Assembly: GCA_023393265.1 (NCBI GenBank)
Contig: JAEWME010000009.1
Location: 1-9,749, forward strand
Source of the DNA: Bacteroidota bacterium
GTDB taxonomy: Bacteria; Bacteroidota; Bacteroidia; Bacteroidales; Prolixibacteraceae
DNA: 9,749 bases
Direction: 5' to 3'
Shown here: one piece after another, positions 8,540-9,749 of the stretch
Numbering within the stretch: the first letter of the stretch is position 1
Layout: every line of letters begins with the position of its first letter
Notes under the pieces: generated by a model
Told to the model about the DNA's origin: nothing
What the model saw: only the letters and a program-made list of their open reading frames with translations
Databases searched by the model: none
Position numbers and translations under genes: made by a program

Positions 8540-9749
8540 TCAACTCAGTGACGATAATTGAAGCGTTGGGTAATCTCCATCTTTCACCTCAGTTCCGTTA
8601 AGATTAATGGTTATATTACGTGATGAATTCATATCACGATTGACCAGCATAATGGTAATCGAGTCGGCAGATTCGGTAACTGTCATATAAGCCAAAACTA
8701 TATTTTCGTTGGATGAAACGCTTGAAACACTGTTTGCCTTCGCATATCGACTGAAAAGATGCACTGTCTCCCACATGCCATCAAACCAATTCCAGGGTGA
8801 AAAATATTCCACTCCGTTGTTGGCAAAAGTTTCCAAATGCGAAATATAATCAACCACATCGAGTACTCTCATGTCCGAGTCTTTTTCTTCATCGGCGCAA
8901 CGCTTTATAAAGTACTCCAGCCAACAATAGTATTTACCATTTATTTTGATGCTTTCGTTTCCCCATTTATACCATTGCCATCCGCTGGTTGTAACCGGAC
9001 CGCATATTTTTATTTCAGGAAACAAAGCACGGGCTTTTTTCACAACCTCGATATACCGATCCATAAACTCAGATGCAGGAAGAAGACCATCCGACATAAC
9101 GTCGTCGTGCGTGCCATTCCAAACATCTGGCTCGTTATCCATATTCCAGTAAAGAAATTGATTCATGTTTAACCCAATACCTTTGGAACCAAACCAATGG
9201 TTAAAAATTTCAACCGTTGAATCTGCAGGCCACTCTTCAGTATAAAGATCAATATCTCCTTCGACCAATGCCTTGCCATCAGGCTTCGCTTCATTTGGTA
9301 ATCTGCCACCGGCCAGGTTTTGTCCTACCCCTTGCCACCATTGTGAATTATTATAGGCCCAATCATTAAATTTATTTTTTGTATTTGAAGCAACTCTCCC
9401 CAACAATTGGAAAGCCCACATTACCTGCGTGTCAGTATTTTCTTTTGCAATTTTCAACGATTTTGCATCCCAGTCGTTAGCGTAAACATTATTATACCAA
9501 CCAGGATGACTCGATATTTTCTTACGCCAATTATATTTCGTTGCATTATTGCCTTGGTTTACGCGCGAAATTCGCAATCCTGCATCTTTATAAAATTGTG
9601 CAGATTTGTCAAAACTATTATTACACCCATAAATATAAGGAGAAACTACTTGTTTATTTTGATCAGTATTTGCTGTAATAACGACCTGCTGGGCTCTTGC
9701 AATTGAGATACAGAACACAAATACGAAAACATATTTAATGTCTTTTATA
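8540..9749 (-). CDS. GH44-type endoglucanase/xyloglucanase, 5'-partial, with probable internal deletion
   Basis: Secreted endo-acting beta-glucanase of the GH44 type, a family whose members cleave xyloglucan and other beta-1,4-glucans. The frame stays open to the right edge, so the GTG at 9718 is not the real start: the codons upstream encode I-K-D-I-K-Y-V-F-V-F, which continues into a hydrophobic Sec signal peptide ending near A-R-A-Q. Numbering from 9718, residues 24-32 (V-V-S-P-Y-I-Y-G-C) are the usual GH44 opening, residues 51-64 hold R-V-N-Q-G-N-N-A-T, and W-N-M-D-N-E-P-D places the acid/base at E196 (codon 9133-9131). After V-L-D-V-V-D (to D290) the protein jumps directly to a region resembling the end of the barrel (T-F-A-N-N-G-V-E-Y-F-S-P-W-N-W). 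The roughly 100 residues that should lie between, including the nucleophile glutamate, are absent. The C-terminal beta-domain also stops early, at L-Q-L-S-S-L-S. Family assignment rests on motif recall, not an alignment. It is either a decayed gene, an inactive glycan-binding remnant, or an assembly collapse. Confidence 0.72.
   Translation of the reverse strand, partial: IKDIKYVFVFVFCISIARAQQVVITANTDQNKQVVSPYIYGCNNSFDKSAQFYKDAGLRISRVNQGNNATKYNWRKKISSHPGWYNNVYANDWDAKSLKIAKENTDTQVMWAFQLLGRVASNTKNKFNDWAYNNSQWWQGVGQNLAGGRLPNEAKPDGKALVEGDIDLYTEEWPADSTVEIFNHWFGSKGIGLNMNQFLYWNMDNEPDVWNGTHDDVMSDGLLPASEFMDRYIEVVKKARALFPEIKICGPVTTSGWQWYKWGNESIKINGKYYCWLEYFIKRCADEEKDSDMRVLDVVDYISHLETFANNGVEYFSPWNWFDGMWETVHLFSRYAKANSVSSVSSNENIVLAYMTVTESADSITIMLVNRDMNSSRNITINLNGTEVKDGDYPTLQLSSLS

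Overview
The window looks like part of a polysaccharide utilisation locus from a member of the Bacteroidota. The reasons are a moderate, AT-leaning base composition, five tandem secreted glycoside hydrolases all on the minus strand, lipoprotein-type signal peptides on two of them, AT-rich translation leaders mostly without strong Shine-Dalgarno sites, and domain architectures typical of that phylum (GH2 with DUF4982, GH29 with F5/8 type C modules, GH51 with an inserted CBM-like domain). I cannot fix the genus; a Prolixibacteraceae/Marinilabiliales-like environmental bacterium is a guess. No SusC/SusD pair, regulator, transporter, RNA gene, mobile element or CRISPR array is present.

Transcription runs right to left. 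In that order: (1) 9749-8540, a GH44-type endoglucanase/xyloglucanase that enters from beyond the right edge and appears to have lost an internal block of its catalytic domain and its C-terminal tail; (2) 8448-6415, a GH42 beta-galactosidase-like enzyme; (3) 6379-3962, a GH2 beta-galactosidase-like lipoprotein; (4) 3951-1867, a GH29 alpha-L-fucosidase lipoprotein with two C-terminal discoidin-like modules; (5) 1720 to the left edge, a GH51 alpha-L-arabinofuranosidase cut off by the window end. Spacers are 91, 35, 10 and 146 bp, so a single operon is plausible, with the two longer spacers the only places where internal promoters or processing sites could sit.

Taken together, an endo-xyloglucanase-type enzyme, two beta-galactosidase families, an alpha-L-fucosidase and an alpha-L-arabinofuranosidase match the side-chain sugars of fucosylated/arabinosylated galactoxyloglucan (primary cell wall hemicellulose). 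The alpha-xylosidase and beta-glucosidase needed to finish the job would have to lie outside the window. This substrate is inferred from family membership only. Arabinogalactan or a pectic side chain is the main alternative.

The most notable point is the GH44 gene: the proton-donor N-E-P motif is intact, but the stretch that should carry the catalytic nucleophile is missing without loss of reading frame. The other four genes look intact, with their catalytic residues in place.
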